64,000 nucleotides of DNA from Acidicapsa dinghuensis (GCF_025685685.1 NZ_JAGSYH010000001.1:310001-374000); one strand, 5' to 3'. Positions 1 through 9,224 are shown, counted from the stretch's first letter. Numbers and translations are program-made. Notes: generated by a model from the sequence alone, not told the origin.

Positions 1-359
1 TCCTTCACCTGCCCGAGAATCTGCGGCTCACCCACCACCATCGAATCCAGACTCGCCGCTACACGAAACAGATGCCGCACCGCTTCCCTGTCGCGATACT
101 CATACAGATGCGGCCTCAGCTCCATCGCATCCATACCCAGATGCTGATAAAACAATCCCTCTACATTGGCCTGCGGATTCTCCAGCGTCGCCAGCACCTC
201 CACCCGATTGCAGGTAGAAAGAATCATCGCCTCCCGCACGCCAGCAATCTCCGCCGCCGCCTGCAGAGCCTCCGTCAGCCGCTCGCGCGAAATCGCCGCC
301 TGCTCGCGCAGCGCAATAGGAGCCGTCTTGTGATTAATGCCAAGCAGTATCAGCGTCAT
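1..359 (-). CDS. hemA: glutamyl-tRNA reductase, N-terminal part
   Basis: This gene runs off the left edge, so only about 119 N-terminal residues are visible. Glutamyl-tRNA reductase makes glutamate-1-semialdehyde from glutamyl-tRNA, the first committed step of C5 tetrapyrrole synthesis, using NADPH in the cytoplasm. The translation from the ATG at 359 begins MTLILLGINHKTAPIALREQ, a typical family N-terminus, and has the STCNRVE motif with the catalytic cysteine at residue 50, the usual position. The 'LGINHKTAPI' segment is also diagnostic. The ATG lies inside the stop codon of the upstream ccsA-like gene (ATGA overlap), so the two are probably translationally coupled. No separate ribosome binding site is needed or obvious. 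Confidence 0.95.
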   Translation of the reverse strand, partial: MTLILLGINHKTAPIALREQAAISRERLTEALQAAAEIAGVREAMILSTCNRVEVLATLENPQANVEGLFYQHLGMDAMELRPHLYEYRDREAVRHLFRVAASLDSMVVGEPQILGQVK

Positions 360-1297
360 GGTCCGGGAAACCTGTGTACCTGACTAAATTGATTCGCCAC
401 CCACACCAACAGGATCACAACAAACACGCCTGTCGATAAATAAGCCGCCCGCCGCCCCCGCAATCCAGCGCTTCGCCGGATATACAGCAGCACCACATAC
501 AACGCCCACATCGCAAACGACAGCAATACCTTAGGATCGGAAAAGTACGCCGGCCCCACGCTCTCCTGCGCCAGCAGACTGCCCACCAGCAATCCCAGCG
601 TCATGCACGGAAACCCAAACAGCAGCGTCGCATGCGCAATCCGTTCCAGCGTGTCCAGCGGAGGCAGAAAATCACTAAAGATCGGGTGCCCCATGTCTCG
701 ATTCTGAGATGTGGGATTGGAATATGGATATTCCATCTTTCGTATCTTCGACAATGATTTCGGGTACCCCGCATCTCGATTTTGAGATGTGGGAATGGAG
801 TGTCCAGCCAGCACCAGATGGCTCTTCAGCTTTCGCTCCTGCACCAGGTACAGAAAACTAGCCACCATGCTGAACGCCAGCGAAGCATACGCCGCCAGCA
901 GAAACACGATATGCACCACCAGCCACCCAGTCCGTACCCCGCTCGACGGAAACACATACCGCTGCGCCCCAATCGCAGGCACAAACACCAGAAAGAACGA
1001 GGCCGGCAGCGCAAACACGCCAAACGAATCCGTCCGGTAGATACCACTGATGGCAAGGAAAATTCCGGCTATGACCAGCCCGAGCAGCGACTCCAGCTCC
1101 GCATATCCCACCGGATACAAACGGTGCGCAATCCCCAGCATCTCCGTCACCGAAACCAGGTGAAACAGAAACGCCAGCCCCGCCGCCGGCAGGTATACGC
1201 TACGCCATCGCGTATAGGCATAAAGCACAGCAGGCAATGCGGTTAAACTAGCCACCGCATACAGCACCGCCGCCACTCTAAGCCACACAAGGAACAT
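356..1297 (-). CDS. CcsA/HemX-like cytochrome c assembly membrane protein
   Basis: A 313-residue polytopic membrane protein of the cytochrome c assembly family (CcsA/ResC/HemX type), thought to handle heme at the membrane. Around eight hydrophobic segments are visible, and the family look is clear in the C-terminal half (AHATLLFGFPCMTLGLLVG, then several hydrophobic helices). Its position directly upstream of hemA, with a 4-base stop/start overlap, is the common hemX-hemA arrangement. The start has GGGAG four bases before the ATG. Residues about 167 to 205 are foreign-looking: they contain the peptide PTSQNR twice and are encoded by two copies of a palindromic DNA repeat that was read through in frame. 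This insert sits in a loop between hydrophobic segments, so the protein may still work. HemX (HemA regulation) and CcsA (heme delivery) cannot be told apart from this sequence alone. Confidence 0.8.
   Translation of the reverse strand: MFLVWLRVAAVLYAVASLTALPAVLYAYTRWRSVYLPAAGLAFLFHLVSVTEMLGIAHRLYPVGYAELESLLGLVIAGIFLAISGIYRTDSFGVFALPASFFLVFVPAIGAQRYVFPSSGVRTGWLVVHIVFLLAAYASLAFSMVASFLYLVQERKLKSHLVLAGHSIPTSQNRDAGYPKSLSKIRKMEYPYSNPTSQNRDMGHPIFSDFLPPLDTLERIAHATLLFGFPCMTLGLLVGSLLAQESVGPAYFSDPKVLLSFAMWALYVVLLYIRRSAGLRGRRAAYLSTGVFVVILLVWVANQFSQVHRFPGP
684..721. repeat. palindromic repeat copy 1 inside ccsA-like gene
   Basis: This 38-base unit matches the one at 762-799 at 32 of 38 positions in the same orientation. 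Its core is an imperfect inverted repeat, CCCATGTCTC and GAGATGTGGG, around a six-base loop at 700-705. It is immediately followed by a perfect 16-base palindrome at 719-734 (GGAATAT-GG-ATATTCC). On the coding strand the unit reads in frame as PTSQNRDMGHP. Confidence 0.8.
762..799. repeat. palindromic repeat copy 2 inside ccsA-like gene
   Basis: Second copy of the 38-base unit, 78 bases from copy 1, an exact multiple of three. The stem is better here: CCCGCATCTC and GAGATGTGGG (768-793) pair with one G-T wobble around a GATTTT loop. In frame it encodes PTSQNRDAGYP. The shape is that of a REP-like interspersed palindromic element that inserted without breaking the gene. Confidence 0.8.
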
Positions 1298-1491
1298 GCC
1301 ACTCCCAAACTGAAGCCCAATGCTTCAGTATACTGTGGCGCTAATCGCGCGGGGCCACGCAATCGCCAAGCACAGCATTCATATGCTGTCGGTCGGCGCT
1401 GCCTATTCCGATTGCGGAATCAAAACATCTACGTCTGGACCAGCCACAACGAACCGCGTGCAGAGCTGACTTGCCGACTTGTGCGCACACC

Positions 1492-1617
1492 GATTGGACT
1501 TTGTCTCACAGCGATTGCACTTTGCAAGACGTCGATTGCACAGTGCTGTACATGGATTGCGCATCGCTCGCCGCCGATTGCACAGTGCAGCACAGATATT
1601 GCGCATTGTCTTCCCCA
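1492..1617. repeat. six tandem 21-bp repeats in the 354-bp gap upstream of the ccsA-like gene
   Basis: The gap 1298-1651 has no convincing gene. It holds six contiguous 21-base units starting at 1492, 1513, 1534, 1555, 1576 and 1597. A degenerate seventh is possible at 1471-1491. ATTG (positions 2-5), C8, G12 and C18 are invariant across the six, with consensus GATTGCRCANTGC for the first 13 bases. Units 3 and 5 contain the small dyad GCAC-A-GTGC. The period equals two DNA helical turns, so the motifs would lie on one face of the DNA. Frames across it can be read as seven-residue repeats (for example xIAxCxT on the plus strand), but they have no ATG start or ribosome binding site. I therefore read the array as DNA rather than protein-coding. 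Confidence 0.75.
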
Positions 1618-1651
1618 GGGCTTCAGAATTCGCCCAGAACCGCTGCTTCAA

Positions 1652-2728
1652 TCAGACTTCGAGAACGCGCAGCTTCCCTTCCGGCGTCTTCGCGGCTCCG
1701 AATAGAAAACGGCCTCCGCTATCCAGATGGCGCAGTTGCAATTCGTGCTTCGTCACCGAGAGGTGGCTGAAACCATGGACCTCTTGCGCGTATGGCCCGC
1801 GCATCTCATCGTCAATTTTGAGCACATACAGATCGGCTCCGCCGCCTCCGGAAAGAAAGTGCGTCGTCGGATGATCCTCAAAATGAAGCACTTGCAAATC
1901 GTGATCGTGTCCAGCGAGGTAGAAATCGACTTTGTACTTCTTGAAAAGCGGGCTCCAGTCACGCACCAGCACCGGATGATCGCCGTGCGGACCATTTGAA
2001 TACACGGGATGATGCCCCATGACGACAAGAAAGGGCTCCGTGCGAGGCTTTTGCAACTGCTCCTCAAGCCAGCGCAACTGCTCCGCCTGCTCTTCCGGCT
2101 TAAGCGTAAAGTTCTGGCCATGCTGCCAGCTTCCATTGGCCGCAGGCATATTGCTGTCAAGCACGATGCAGTGCATCAGCGGATTATGTTGCGGAAAATC
2201 AAAGGTATACCAGCGCGCGGGCAGCGTCCATCGCGTGGGTTTGCCGTCGACGCCGCGGCCGCTCCTGGCGTATTCCAATTCCGCCTCTACTTTATTCACC
2301 GTGGCGGGCAGAGTCTGATAGTCATGATTCCCGAGCATGGTGTAGGCGGAGCCAGGAAAGACATCGGCTGGATACATGGCTTCAAACTGGTCGACCCAGC
2401 GCGATGACCTGGCGCCGTCAGGCAGGTCGCCATACCAGTTATCGCCCAACAGAAACAAGGCGTCGGTACGCAGATTGTGCTTTCCTGCATATTGCTTCAT
2501 GCCCTGCGCTACCTGCGATTGAGCCGCGTAAGAGCTGCCGGCACTCAGATCGTCCTTGGATGGTTTGGACTGCCAGCCCCAGTCGCCGATCATGAGAGCG
2601 TGGGCAGCTTCGTGATTGGCTATTGGCTCCTTCTTCGCAAGAAGACTGGGTGAAACAGCGGCAAGAGCGCTCCAGGCCAGACTTTGACGCAGGAAGCGGC
2701 GGCGAGTGAAAGAGGACGGATCAACCAT
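1652..2728 (-). CDS. Tat-exported calcineurin-like metallophosphoesterase
   Basis: A 358-residue metallophosphoesterase probably acting in the periplasm. The N-terminus carries a twin-arginine signal (TRRRFLRQ at residues 8-15, then a hydrophobic stretch ending near residue 31), which means folded export. The dimetal-site blocks appear in order: GDW near residue 48-50, GDNW at 95-98, GNHD at 133-136, GHHPVY at 238-243 and GHDHD at 273-277. This order is seen in purple acid phosphatase-like and alkaline phosphatase-like members. The substrate cannot be told. No good ribosome binding site precedes the ATG, but this start keeps the full Tat motif. The gene is followed by the repeat-bearing gap and then the ccsA-hemA pair on the same strand. 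Confidence 0.85.
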   Translation of the reverse strand: MVDPSSFTRRRFLRQSLAWSALAAVSPSLLAKKEPIANHEAAHALMIGDWGWQSKPSKDDLSAGSSYAAQSQVAQGMKQYAGKHNLRTDALFLLGDNWYGDLPDGARSSRWVDQFEAMYPADVFPGSAYTMLGNHDYQTLPATVNKVEAELEYARSGRGVDGKPTRWTLPARWYTFDFPQHNPLMHCIVLDSNMPAANGSWQHGQNFTLKPEEQAEQLRWLEEQLQKPRTEPFLVVMGHHPVYSNGPHGDHPVLVRDWSPLFKKYKVDFYLAGHDHDLQVLHFEDHPTTHFLSGGGGADLYVLKIDDEMRGPYAQEVHGFSHLSVTKHELQLRHLDSGGRFLFGAAKTPEGKLRVLEV

Positions 2729-2837
2729 ATAGCTATTTCTAGCAAGCTTTGATCAAGATCCGGCAAATAGCAGTGAGATTAGTTCATGACAAGCAAACAA
2801 TTCGTTATTTAGGTCTCGAAATTGGTGGAAATAGAAA

Positions 2838-2880
2838 GGCCTTTGGGATCAATCGTGATTGCGTATCGGTCTCAAAGGCC
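2838..2880 (-). terminator. intrinsic terminator after the first sortilin-like gene
   Basis: An 11-bp stem (GGCCTTTGGGA with TCTCAAAGGCC, one G-T wobble) lies just past the stop at 2913. On the minus strand it is followed by TTTCTATTT, as expected of a Rho-independent terminator. The loop is long (21 bases), so efficiency is uncertain. Confidence 0.6.
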
Positions 2881-2912
2881 AGATACTTTGCTTTCTGTTG
2901 ATTACGCTCTGA

Positions 2913-5900
2913 CTACTCCTTTTTTGCGGTTGGCTTGGCTTCTGGGTTGACTGCGGGAATATTGCGTTCCCGCACTAGCTTGTTGAAATCAGAGACACCT
3001 GAAGTTTCGACCTGATGCAGATGATCGAGTTCGGTCTGCAGCTTGGCAGATAGCTCGTTGAAGACCTCGACTGCCTGCGCGGTTGGGGCTACATCGGACA
3101 ATTCCGCTACGCCGCCTACGGAAGCGATCTTGTTGTTGAGCCGGATGGGATAGTTGAGCGCATCTTCATCGGCGTGGAGCTTGGTCTGATAGATGTTCTC
3201 TTCGATCGCCGTCAGCTCTTCGGTCAACTTCTTTGCGCTTGCTTTCACCTGCTCATCGCTACTCGCGTCATAGGGCTTTAGCTGATCTTTCATGGCGCGA
3301 ATGTGAATGACGGCATTGTTCGCATCGGAGACTCGATCCCGGATCTTGAGGCTGAGCGCCAGCTCTTCCTGGAATTGTTGAGGAGTGGTCGGAGTGCGCG
3401 GGTCTTTGACGATGGAGAAGTTTTGCCTTTCTGTCTTTCCATCGACTACCAACTCAACCTTGTATTCGCCAGGTATAGCTTCAGGGCCTTCTAGGGATCC
3501 ATCCCACATGAGCAGACCTGGGAAGCCGACAGCTTTTTCATAGCGAAGATCCCAGACGTAGCGGTTTAGCCCTTCCTTGGCAGGTGCAAGGGTGTTACGC
3601 GGTCCACGTTCTTCGTCTGGCTCTTCTTCATCGCCATGCGCGGGTGGCTTGCTGGAGATTTCGCGGATAAGCTTGCCGGAGTCGTCCAGAAATCGGAGCT
3701 TTACTTCGTCCTTTGGCTTGTCTTTGAGGAAGTAGTAGATGACGGCGCCGCTCGCGGGATTCTGGCCTGCAGTCAAGTTTCCGCGTCCACCGCCAAAGCC
3801 TCCGCCTCCGGCGATGCGAATGACCTTCTTTACCGGAAAGAGTTTGACCTCGTCTTTACGTTCGAACTTTGCAGGATCGAGTGCGCGAACGAAAGGCATG
3901 TCATCGAGAACGTAGAAGCCACGGCCTTCCGTGGCAAGAACCATGTCATCATCGCGCTTCTGAAAAGCGATGTCAGTTACCGGCACGGCGGGCAGATTGA
4001 GCTGGAAGGGCAGCCATTTCTCTCCATCGTCATAGGAGATGTAGAGGTGCGACTCGGTGCCCGCGAAGAGTAGACCTTTTTGGTTGGGGTCAGGTCTTAT
4101 GGCGCGAGTGAAGTCATCATCAGGAATGCCGTTAACGATCTTCTTCCAGGTCTTACCGTAGTCGGAGGTTTTGTACAGGAATGGATGGAAATCGTCGGAG
4201 AGATACATGGTGGCCGCGACATAAGCTGTGGCGGGATCGAACGGCGAAGCGGCGATGCAGTTGATGCGTATCCACTCCGGCATATCTTTTGGCGTGACAT
4301 TCTGCCAGTTCTTGCCATCGTCAGTGGTGACGTGGATGAGGCCGTCATCGGAGCCGGCCCAGATGACGCCCGCCTTCACAGGTGACTCATCGACAGTGAA
4401 GATAGTGTCATAATACTCAACCGCAGTATTGTCCTTGGTGATCGGGCCGCCAGATGGTCCCTGCTTTGTCTTGTCGTTGCGCGTTAGGTCTGGGCTCATC
4501 ACGGTCCAGTGCTGTCCTTCATCCGTGGTGGCGAGCAAGACATTGCTGCCAGCGTATAGGCGCTTGGGATTGTGCGGCGAAAAGAGCAGCGGGAAACTCC
4601 ATTGGAAGCGATACTTCATGGCTTCCACGCCGGAACCCATGGGATTGTCGGGCCATGCGTTGACGTCACGCAGAGAACCTGTCTGGTTGTCATAGCGAGT
4701 CAAGAGACCATCATAAGAACCGGCATAGACAAAGTTAGAGTTGAGCGGGTCTGGAGCGATCCAACCGCTTTCGCCGCCACCCACTTCATGCCAGTCGCGC
4801 TCGGTGATAGAGCCACTGTTACTGCGGCTGGCGGTTTCGACGGTTGTGTTGTCCTGCTGCGCGCCGTAAATGTGGTACGGGAAATCGTTGTCGAGAGCAA
4901 CACGATAGAACTGGCCTGTGGGCTGGTTATCTTCGGTGCTCCAGCTCTTGCCGCCATCGAAGCTAATCTGCGCTCCGCCGTCGCTGGATTCGATGAAGCG
5001 GTTGGGATCTTCAGGAGCAATCCATAGATCGTGGTTGTCACCGTGTTGATTACGGATGCGAGTGAATGTCTTGCCACCATCGGTGGACTTAAAGAACGCC
5101 GTATTTACCGCATAGACAACGTCTTCGCTCTTGGGATCAGCAAAGACCTGCGAGTAATACCACGCGCGCTGTTTGATGGAGTTGTCGCCATTGAGCTTGG
5201 TCCATGTAGCTCCGGCATCATCGGAGCGGAAGATGCCACCTTCCTGCGCTTCAATTAGAGCCCACACGCGCTCGGGATTCGCGGGAGACACGGTAAGGCC
5301 GATGCGTCCAAGCACGCCTTTGGGCATGCCGGGGTTGTGCGTCAGTTCCTTCCATGTGTCGCCGCCGTCGGTGGACTTCCAGATGCTGCTATCGGGGCCG
5401 CCGCTCTCGAATGTCCACGGTTTGCGAACGACCTGCCAGAGAGATGCATAGAGCACGCGCGGATTGGTGGGGTCCATGGCCAGATCGACCGCGCCTGCTT
5501 TGTCGCTCTTGAAGAGAACCTTTTGCCAGGTTTTGCCGCCGTCTTTGGAGCGAAAGACGCCGCGTTCCGCGTTCGCTCCAGCCATGTGGCCCATGGCGGC
5601 TACATAGACGAGATCAGGGTTGTTTGGGTCGATGCGGATCTGGCCGATCTGTTGCGTGTCCTCGAGGCCTACGTGAGCCCAGGTCTTGCCCGCATCCATG
5701 GATTTGTAAACACCATCGCCATGCGAGGCATTGCCACGAATCGTGCTCTCGCCGGTGCCGACGTAGATGACGTTGTGGTCGGAGTTAGCAACGGCAATGG
5801 AGCCGATAGAGCCGAAATTGATTTGGCCGTCGGTTACAGGCTCCCAGGTATGACCGCCAGTCGTGGTCTTAAAAACACCGCCGCCGGTGCCCCCGAAGTA

Positions 5901-6128
5901 GTAGACAAATGGTTCACCCGGAACGCCGGTTACTGCGCCTACGCGGCCTCCACGGAAAGGGCCGATCTGGCGTAACTTGAGCGCAGAAAAGTCGGCAGCG
6001 GGACCGGTACTTTTCGATGGCGCGGCCTGCTGGGCTGTCGCTGTTGTGTACGCAAAAGTCAGCGCAAACACGGTGAAGAGCGCAGTTTTAGAAAGAAACG
6101 GGACGGTGTTCCGGAAAGCATGTGGCAC
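2913..6128 (-). CDS. secreted sortilin/VPS10-like Asp-box propeller protein (paralogue A)
   Basis: A secreted protein of 1071 residues built mainly of BNR/Asp-box repeats, as in sortilin/VPS10-type ten-bladed propellers. About eleven Asp-boxes are visible (for example KSMDAGKTW, RSKDGGKTW, KTSDYGKTW, SYDDGEKW). After them comes a C-terminal region with a Gly-rich link, a likely beta domain and helical segments. The GTG at 6128 is chosen because GGAG lies eight bases upstream and it gives a normal signal peptide (hydrophobic core, cleavage near TATAQQ). A longer frame extends to 6326 but has a Cys-rich, non-signal N-terminus. Bacterial members are often named glycosyl hydrolases, but I see no evidence for catalysis, and binding is equally possible. 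It is downstream of paralogue B on the same strand, 160 bases away. Confidence 0.85.
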   Translation of the reverse strand: MPHAFRNTVPFLSKTALFTVFALTFAYTTATAQQAAPSKSTGPAADFSALKLRQIGPFRGGRVGAVTGVPGEPFVYYFGGTGGGVFKTTTGGHTWEPVTDGQINFGSIGSIAVANSDHNVIYVGTGESTIRGNASHGDGVYKSMDAGKTWAHVGLEDTQQIGQIRIDPNNPDLVYVAAMGHMAGANAERGVFRSKDGGKTWQKVLFKSDKAGAVDLAMDPTNPRVLYASLWQVVRKPWTFESGGPDSSIWKSTDGGDTWKELTHNPGMPKGVLGRIGLTVSPANPERVWALIEAQEGGIFRSDDAGATWTKLNGDNSIKQRAWYYSQVFADPKSEDVVYAVNTAFFKSTDGGKTFTRIRNQHGDNHDLWIAPEDPNRFIESSDGGAQISFDGGKSWSTEDNQPTGQFYRVALDNDFPYHIYGAQQDNTTVETASRSNSGSITERDWHEVGGGESGWIAPDPLNSNFVYAGSYDGLLTRYDNQTGSLRDVNAWPDNPMGSGVEAMKYRFQWSFPLLFSPHNPKRLYAGSNVLLATTDEGQHWTVMSPDLTRNDKTKQGPSGGPITKDNTAVEYYDTIFTVDESPVKAGVIWAGSDDGLIHVTTDDGKNWQNVTPKDMPEWIRINCIAASPFDPATAYVAATMYLSDDFHPFLYKTSDYGKTWKKIVNGIPDDDFTRAIRPDPNQKGLLFAGTESHLYISYDDGEKWLPFQLNLPAVPVTDIAFQKRDDDMVLATEGRGFYVLDDMPFVRALDPAKFERKDEVKLFPVKKVIRIAGGGGFGGGRGNLTAGQNPASGAVIYYFLKDKPKDEVKLRFLDDSGKLIREISSKPPAHGDEEEPDEERGPRNTLAPAKEGLNRYVWDLRYEKAVGFPGLLMWDGSLEGPEAIPGEYKVELVVDGKTERQNFSIVKDPRTPTTPQQFQEELALSLKIRDRVSDANNAVIHIRAMKDQLKPYDASSDEQVKASAKKLTEELTAIEENIYQTKLHADEDALNYPIRLNNKIASVGGVAELSDVAPTAQAVEVFNELSAKLQTELDHLHQVETSGVSDFNKLVRERNIPAVNPEAKPTAKKE

Positions 6129-6288
6129 GGCGATATCTCCAAAGAGTGAAGAGTTCAACGAGCATGGCACAGCGCAAAAATAGGAAACTAAAAATACAGA
6201 AGCTTCAAGGGCAGAAAGCAGCAACCGGCTTAAGCGAAGGATCTTGTGTGAAGCCTGCGGCAAACACCTACAACGGCCACAGCGCTGT

Positions 6289-9153
6289 TTATTCGTCGTC
6301 GTTCCCGTTATCGCTGGGAGCGGCACTCTGGGTCAGTCCGCGAGGATCGGGCTTCACGACGGCTGACTGCGTATAAGTATGCCCATCGACTGTCAGACGG
6401 ACTGTGTAATTACCGGGCGATAAGAACTCCTGGCCGCGCCGTCCACGCGTTGGTCTTGATTGTTCGGCTTCGGTATGTGAACCGGCGGGATGACATGCGT
6501 CCACGGGCTGCTCAGCGGCGGTGCGGCCGAAACCTCGACGTGCCGGAAGATCGAGCACGGCACGGTGCATGCCTGCAGCTGCGGATGGAGGTTGCGGTGG
6601 TTCTTCCCAGACGGCCTGCACGTTGATCTTCTCTGTATCAACAGGTTGAACAGGCGTGTCGCTGGCGAGGCAGGCACGTACTTTGCCCTCCGGGTCTACG
6701 AGCTCGATTTTGAGTGGAGTAGTCGCTGAGCTAGGCAGCCAGTAATAGGCGACAACGCCGGCGGGAGGATTCTGCTCTTGCGGCTCTTCATGCGGTAACG
6801 GCGTCCCGTCCATCCCGCCATTGTGAACCGCGATGCTCTCGCCTGGCTGGTAGAGATAGGCATTGTTCCCCGAATCGATCTGACTTCCCTTCTCCGCAAT
6901 CTGCCGTAGAGGAGCAACCTGATCGAGTACCCAGAAACCGCGTCCGTAGGTGGCGACGGCAATATCCTCACCATGCACGACAACATCACGAACCGACGTG
7001 ACTGGCATATTGTTCTGGAGCGGATACCAGCGATCGCCGTCGTTAAAGGAGACATAGACGCGAAGCTCGGTGGCTGCGAAGAGCAAGCCTTTCACACTAG
7101 TATCTTCCTTGACAGAGTTGACGAAGGCTCCATCGGGAATGCCCGTGGTGATGTTCTGCCAGGTTTTGCCGCCGTCGTGCGTTCGATAGATGTAGGGCTT
7201 GTTGTCCGCAAGGCGATGACGGTCAACTGAGGCGTAAGCAGTGCCGAGATCGAAATGACCTGCCTCAACCTGAGAGACCTTGCTCCAGGCTGTCAATGCC
7301 GGTGGTGTTACATTTTGCCAGCTTTTGCCATCGTCGTGCGTGACGTGAATCAAGCCGTCATCGGTGCCAGCCCAGACAGTCTTCTCATCCAGTGGCGAGG
7401 GGCTGATGGTGTAAACGACGCCGAAGCGATCCGTCATCTGCTCGTCGATATCTTTGGCTGTTACGGGGTCCAGCGTCTTTGGCACTTCTGGACTCACGCG
7501 AGCCAGATCGGGGCTGATCTTCTCCCATGTATGGCCGCGGTCGCGGGAGCGCATGACAAACTGATTCGAGAAATAGAGCGCATCATCGGCAGGCGAGAAA
7601 ACCTCCGGCAATGTCCAGGTCTTGCGGTTCGGATCGTTGGGATCTGGCTTCGGCAGTTCGCCGCCGCGGTCGGTCATCAGGTTCAATGCCTGATCGCAGG
7701 GGCCTTCACCACCGCCATAGAGCAGATTGCCGTCTTTAGGGTCAGGTATGACGGTATTGCTTTCACCTGCGAGGCAGGTCGGCTCCCAGTTGCGGAACGA
7801 AAGAACACCCTCACGCGACCACGTGCTGACGCCAACTCCGCCGCTGTCCTGCTGTGCGCCGTAGAGCCAGTATGGAAAGCGATTGTCTGCGGCAACGTGA
7901 TAAATCTGAGCCGTGGGCTGGTTGTACCAGGTGCTCCAGGTCTTTGCTCCATCGACACTGACCACAGTGCCCTGATCACTGCTGAGCACCATGCGGTTGC
8001 CGTCTTTGGGATTGATCCAGAGCTGGTGATAGTCATCGCCGCCGGGCGCGCCTTTCACCGGCACAAAAGTTTTGCCCGCATCGAGCGTCATGTAGGTAGC
8101 GGTGTTAATGACGTAGGCGCGGTCAGGATTCGTGGGATCGACGGCGACAGATTCGAAATACCAGCCGCGACCCCAGAGACGAGTTTCATTGTTGACCAGC
8201 CGCCATGTCTCGCCTGAGTCATCGGAGATGTAGAGTCCACCCGGAGGGGGCGTGGATGGCTTCGGAGTTGCGCCGCCCCGGCCAATAGGCTCTGCTACGC
8301 TGCTGCCGATGTCGTCGACAACTGCATATAGACGATTGGAATTGCTGGGTGCGACGGCAATGCCGATTTTGCCTACATGATCGTCGTTGGGCAAGCCGTT
8401 GGTGAGTGGTTTCCAGGTATCTCCGCCATCCGTTGATTTATAAAGCCCACTGCCGGGCATATACGACGGCGCATAGACAGACCATGGTGGACGGCGCGAG
8501 GCCCACAGTGACGCGTAGAGCACCTTCGGATGATTCGGGTCAATAGCGATATCGATAGCACCCACATCGTTGGAGCGCTCGTGATTCCAGAGAATCTTCT
8601 TCCAGTGCGCACCACCATCGGTCGAGCGATAGACGCCGCGGTCTGGATTGGCATCGTAAACGTGTCCAAGCGCCGCCACATAGACCAGATCCGGATTTTC
8701 GGGATCGACAACGATGCGGCCGATCTGCCGTGTGCCTTCCAGTCCGATATGGGTCCATGTTTTGCCTGCGTCCGTCGATTTGAAGACGCCGATACCGTAA
8801 GAGTGCTGACTGCGAATGTCGGGTTCGCCGGTGCCAACATACACAATGTTGGGATCGGAGGGCGCTACCGCGATGGCTCCGATGGAGCCAATTGGGATGC
8901 CCTGATCAGAGATAGGAAACCAGGTTCGCCCGCTGTTTTCCGTCTTCCAGACGCCGCCACCGACCGAGCCGAAATAGAAGATGTCAGGCTGATTCGCGTT
9001 ACCAGCGACAGCAAATGTGCGACCGCCGCGCATTGGGCCGACATCGCGCCACGTGAGACCGGAAAGAAAGTTGGCAGGATACTGTTGCGCTCTTGCTGCT
9101 GCACCTGCGAGGAGTAAAACCGCCAGCAAACCCAAACGAGGCCTACAGAGCAC
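6289..9153 (-). CDS. secreted sortilin/VPS10-like Asp-box propeller protein (paralogue B)
   Basis: A 954-residue paralogue of the neighbouring propellers, again with about eleven Asp-box motifs (KSTDAGKTW, RSTDGGAHW, KSTDGGDTW, THDDGKSW, RTHDGGKTW, SFNDGDRW). It opens with the family phrase WRDVGPMRGGRTFAVAG right after the signal peptide. The GTG at 9153 has CAGGAG six bases upstream and gives a clean signal peptide (LGLLAVLLLAGAAARAQQ), so it is preferred to the ATG at 9201. The C-terminal quarter has a NPPAGVVAYYWL segment shared in form with the other paralogues (polar turn then beta strand), and the protein ends in an acidic NDDE tail. It probably shares a transcript with paralogue A. 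Function is unknown beyond a secreted propeller scaffold. Confidence 0.85.
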   Translation of the reverse strand: MLCRPRLGLLAVLLLAGAAARAQQYPANFLSGLTWRDVGPMRGGRTFAVAGNANQPDIFYFGSVGGGVWKTENSGRTWFPISDQGIPIGSIGAIAVAPSDPNIVYVGTGEPDIRSQHSYGIGVFKSTDAGKTWTHIGLEGTRQIGRIVVDPENPDLVYVAALGHVYDANPDRGVYRSTDGGAHWKKILWNHERSNDVGAIDIAIDPNHPKVLYASLWASRRPPWSVYAPSYMPGSGLYKSTDGGDTWKPLTNGLPNDDHVGKIGIAVAPSNSNRLYAVVDDIGSSVAEPIGRGGATPKPSTPPPGGLYISDDSGETWRLVNNETRLWGRGWYFESVAVDPTNPDRAYVINTATYMTLDAGKTFVPVKGAPGGDDYHQLWINPKDGNRMVLSSDQGTVVSVDGAKTWSTWYNQPTAQIYHVAADNRFPYWLYGAQQDSGGVGVSTWSREGVLSFRNWEPTCLAGESNTVIPDPKDGNLLYGGGEGPCDQALNLMTDRGGELPKPDPNDPNRKTWTLPEVFSPADDALYFSNQFVMRSRDRGHTWEKISPDLARVSPEVPKTLDPVTAKDIDEQMTDRFGVVYTISPSPLDEKTVWAGTDDGLIHVTHDDGKSWQNVTPPALTAWSKVSQVEAGHFDLGTAYASVDRHRLADNKPYIYRTHDGGKTWQNITTGIPDGAFVNSVKEDTSVKGLLFAATELRVYVSFNDGDRWYPLQNNMPVTSVRDVVVHGEDIAVATYGRGFWVLDQVAPLRQIAEKGSQIDSGNNAYLYQPGESIAVHNGGMDGTPLPHEEPQEQNPPAGVVAYYWLPSSATTPLKIELVDPEGKVRACLASDTPVQPVDTEKINVQAVWEEPPQPPSAAAGMHRAVLDLPARRGFGRTAAEQPVDACHPAGSHTEAEQSRPTRGRRGQEFLSPGNYTVRLTVDGHTYTQSAVVKPDPRGLTQSAAPSDNGNDDE

Positions 9154-9224
9154 GTGTAGCTCCTGCGTAGATTGAATACCTGATGAAAAGGAAGGATACA
9201 ACAGGCAGGCAGAAGCGCAAGCAC

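Noticed and set aside
1403..1705. Cys-rich minus frame and heptapeptide-repeat plus frame across the 21-bp array
   Set aside because: Neither has an ATG start with a ribosome binding site, the plus frame begins at TTG and runs into the phosphatase gene, and the heptapeptides follow simply from the 21-base DNA period.
6129..6326. Longer N-terminus of sortilin-like paralogue A
   Set aside because: The extension is Cys-rich and lacks a signal peptide, while the GTG at 6128 has a ribosome binding site and begins the signal peptide.
7255..8217. 320-residue plus frame antisense to paralogue B, with repeated IDDGxI-like phrases
   Set aside because: The repeats are the complement of the Asp-box repeats; no start site supports it.
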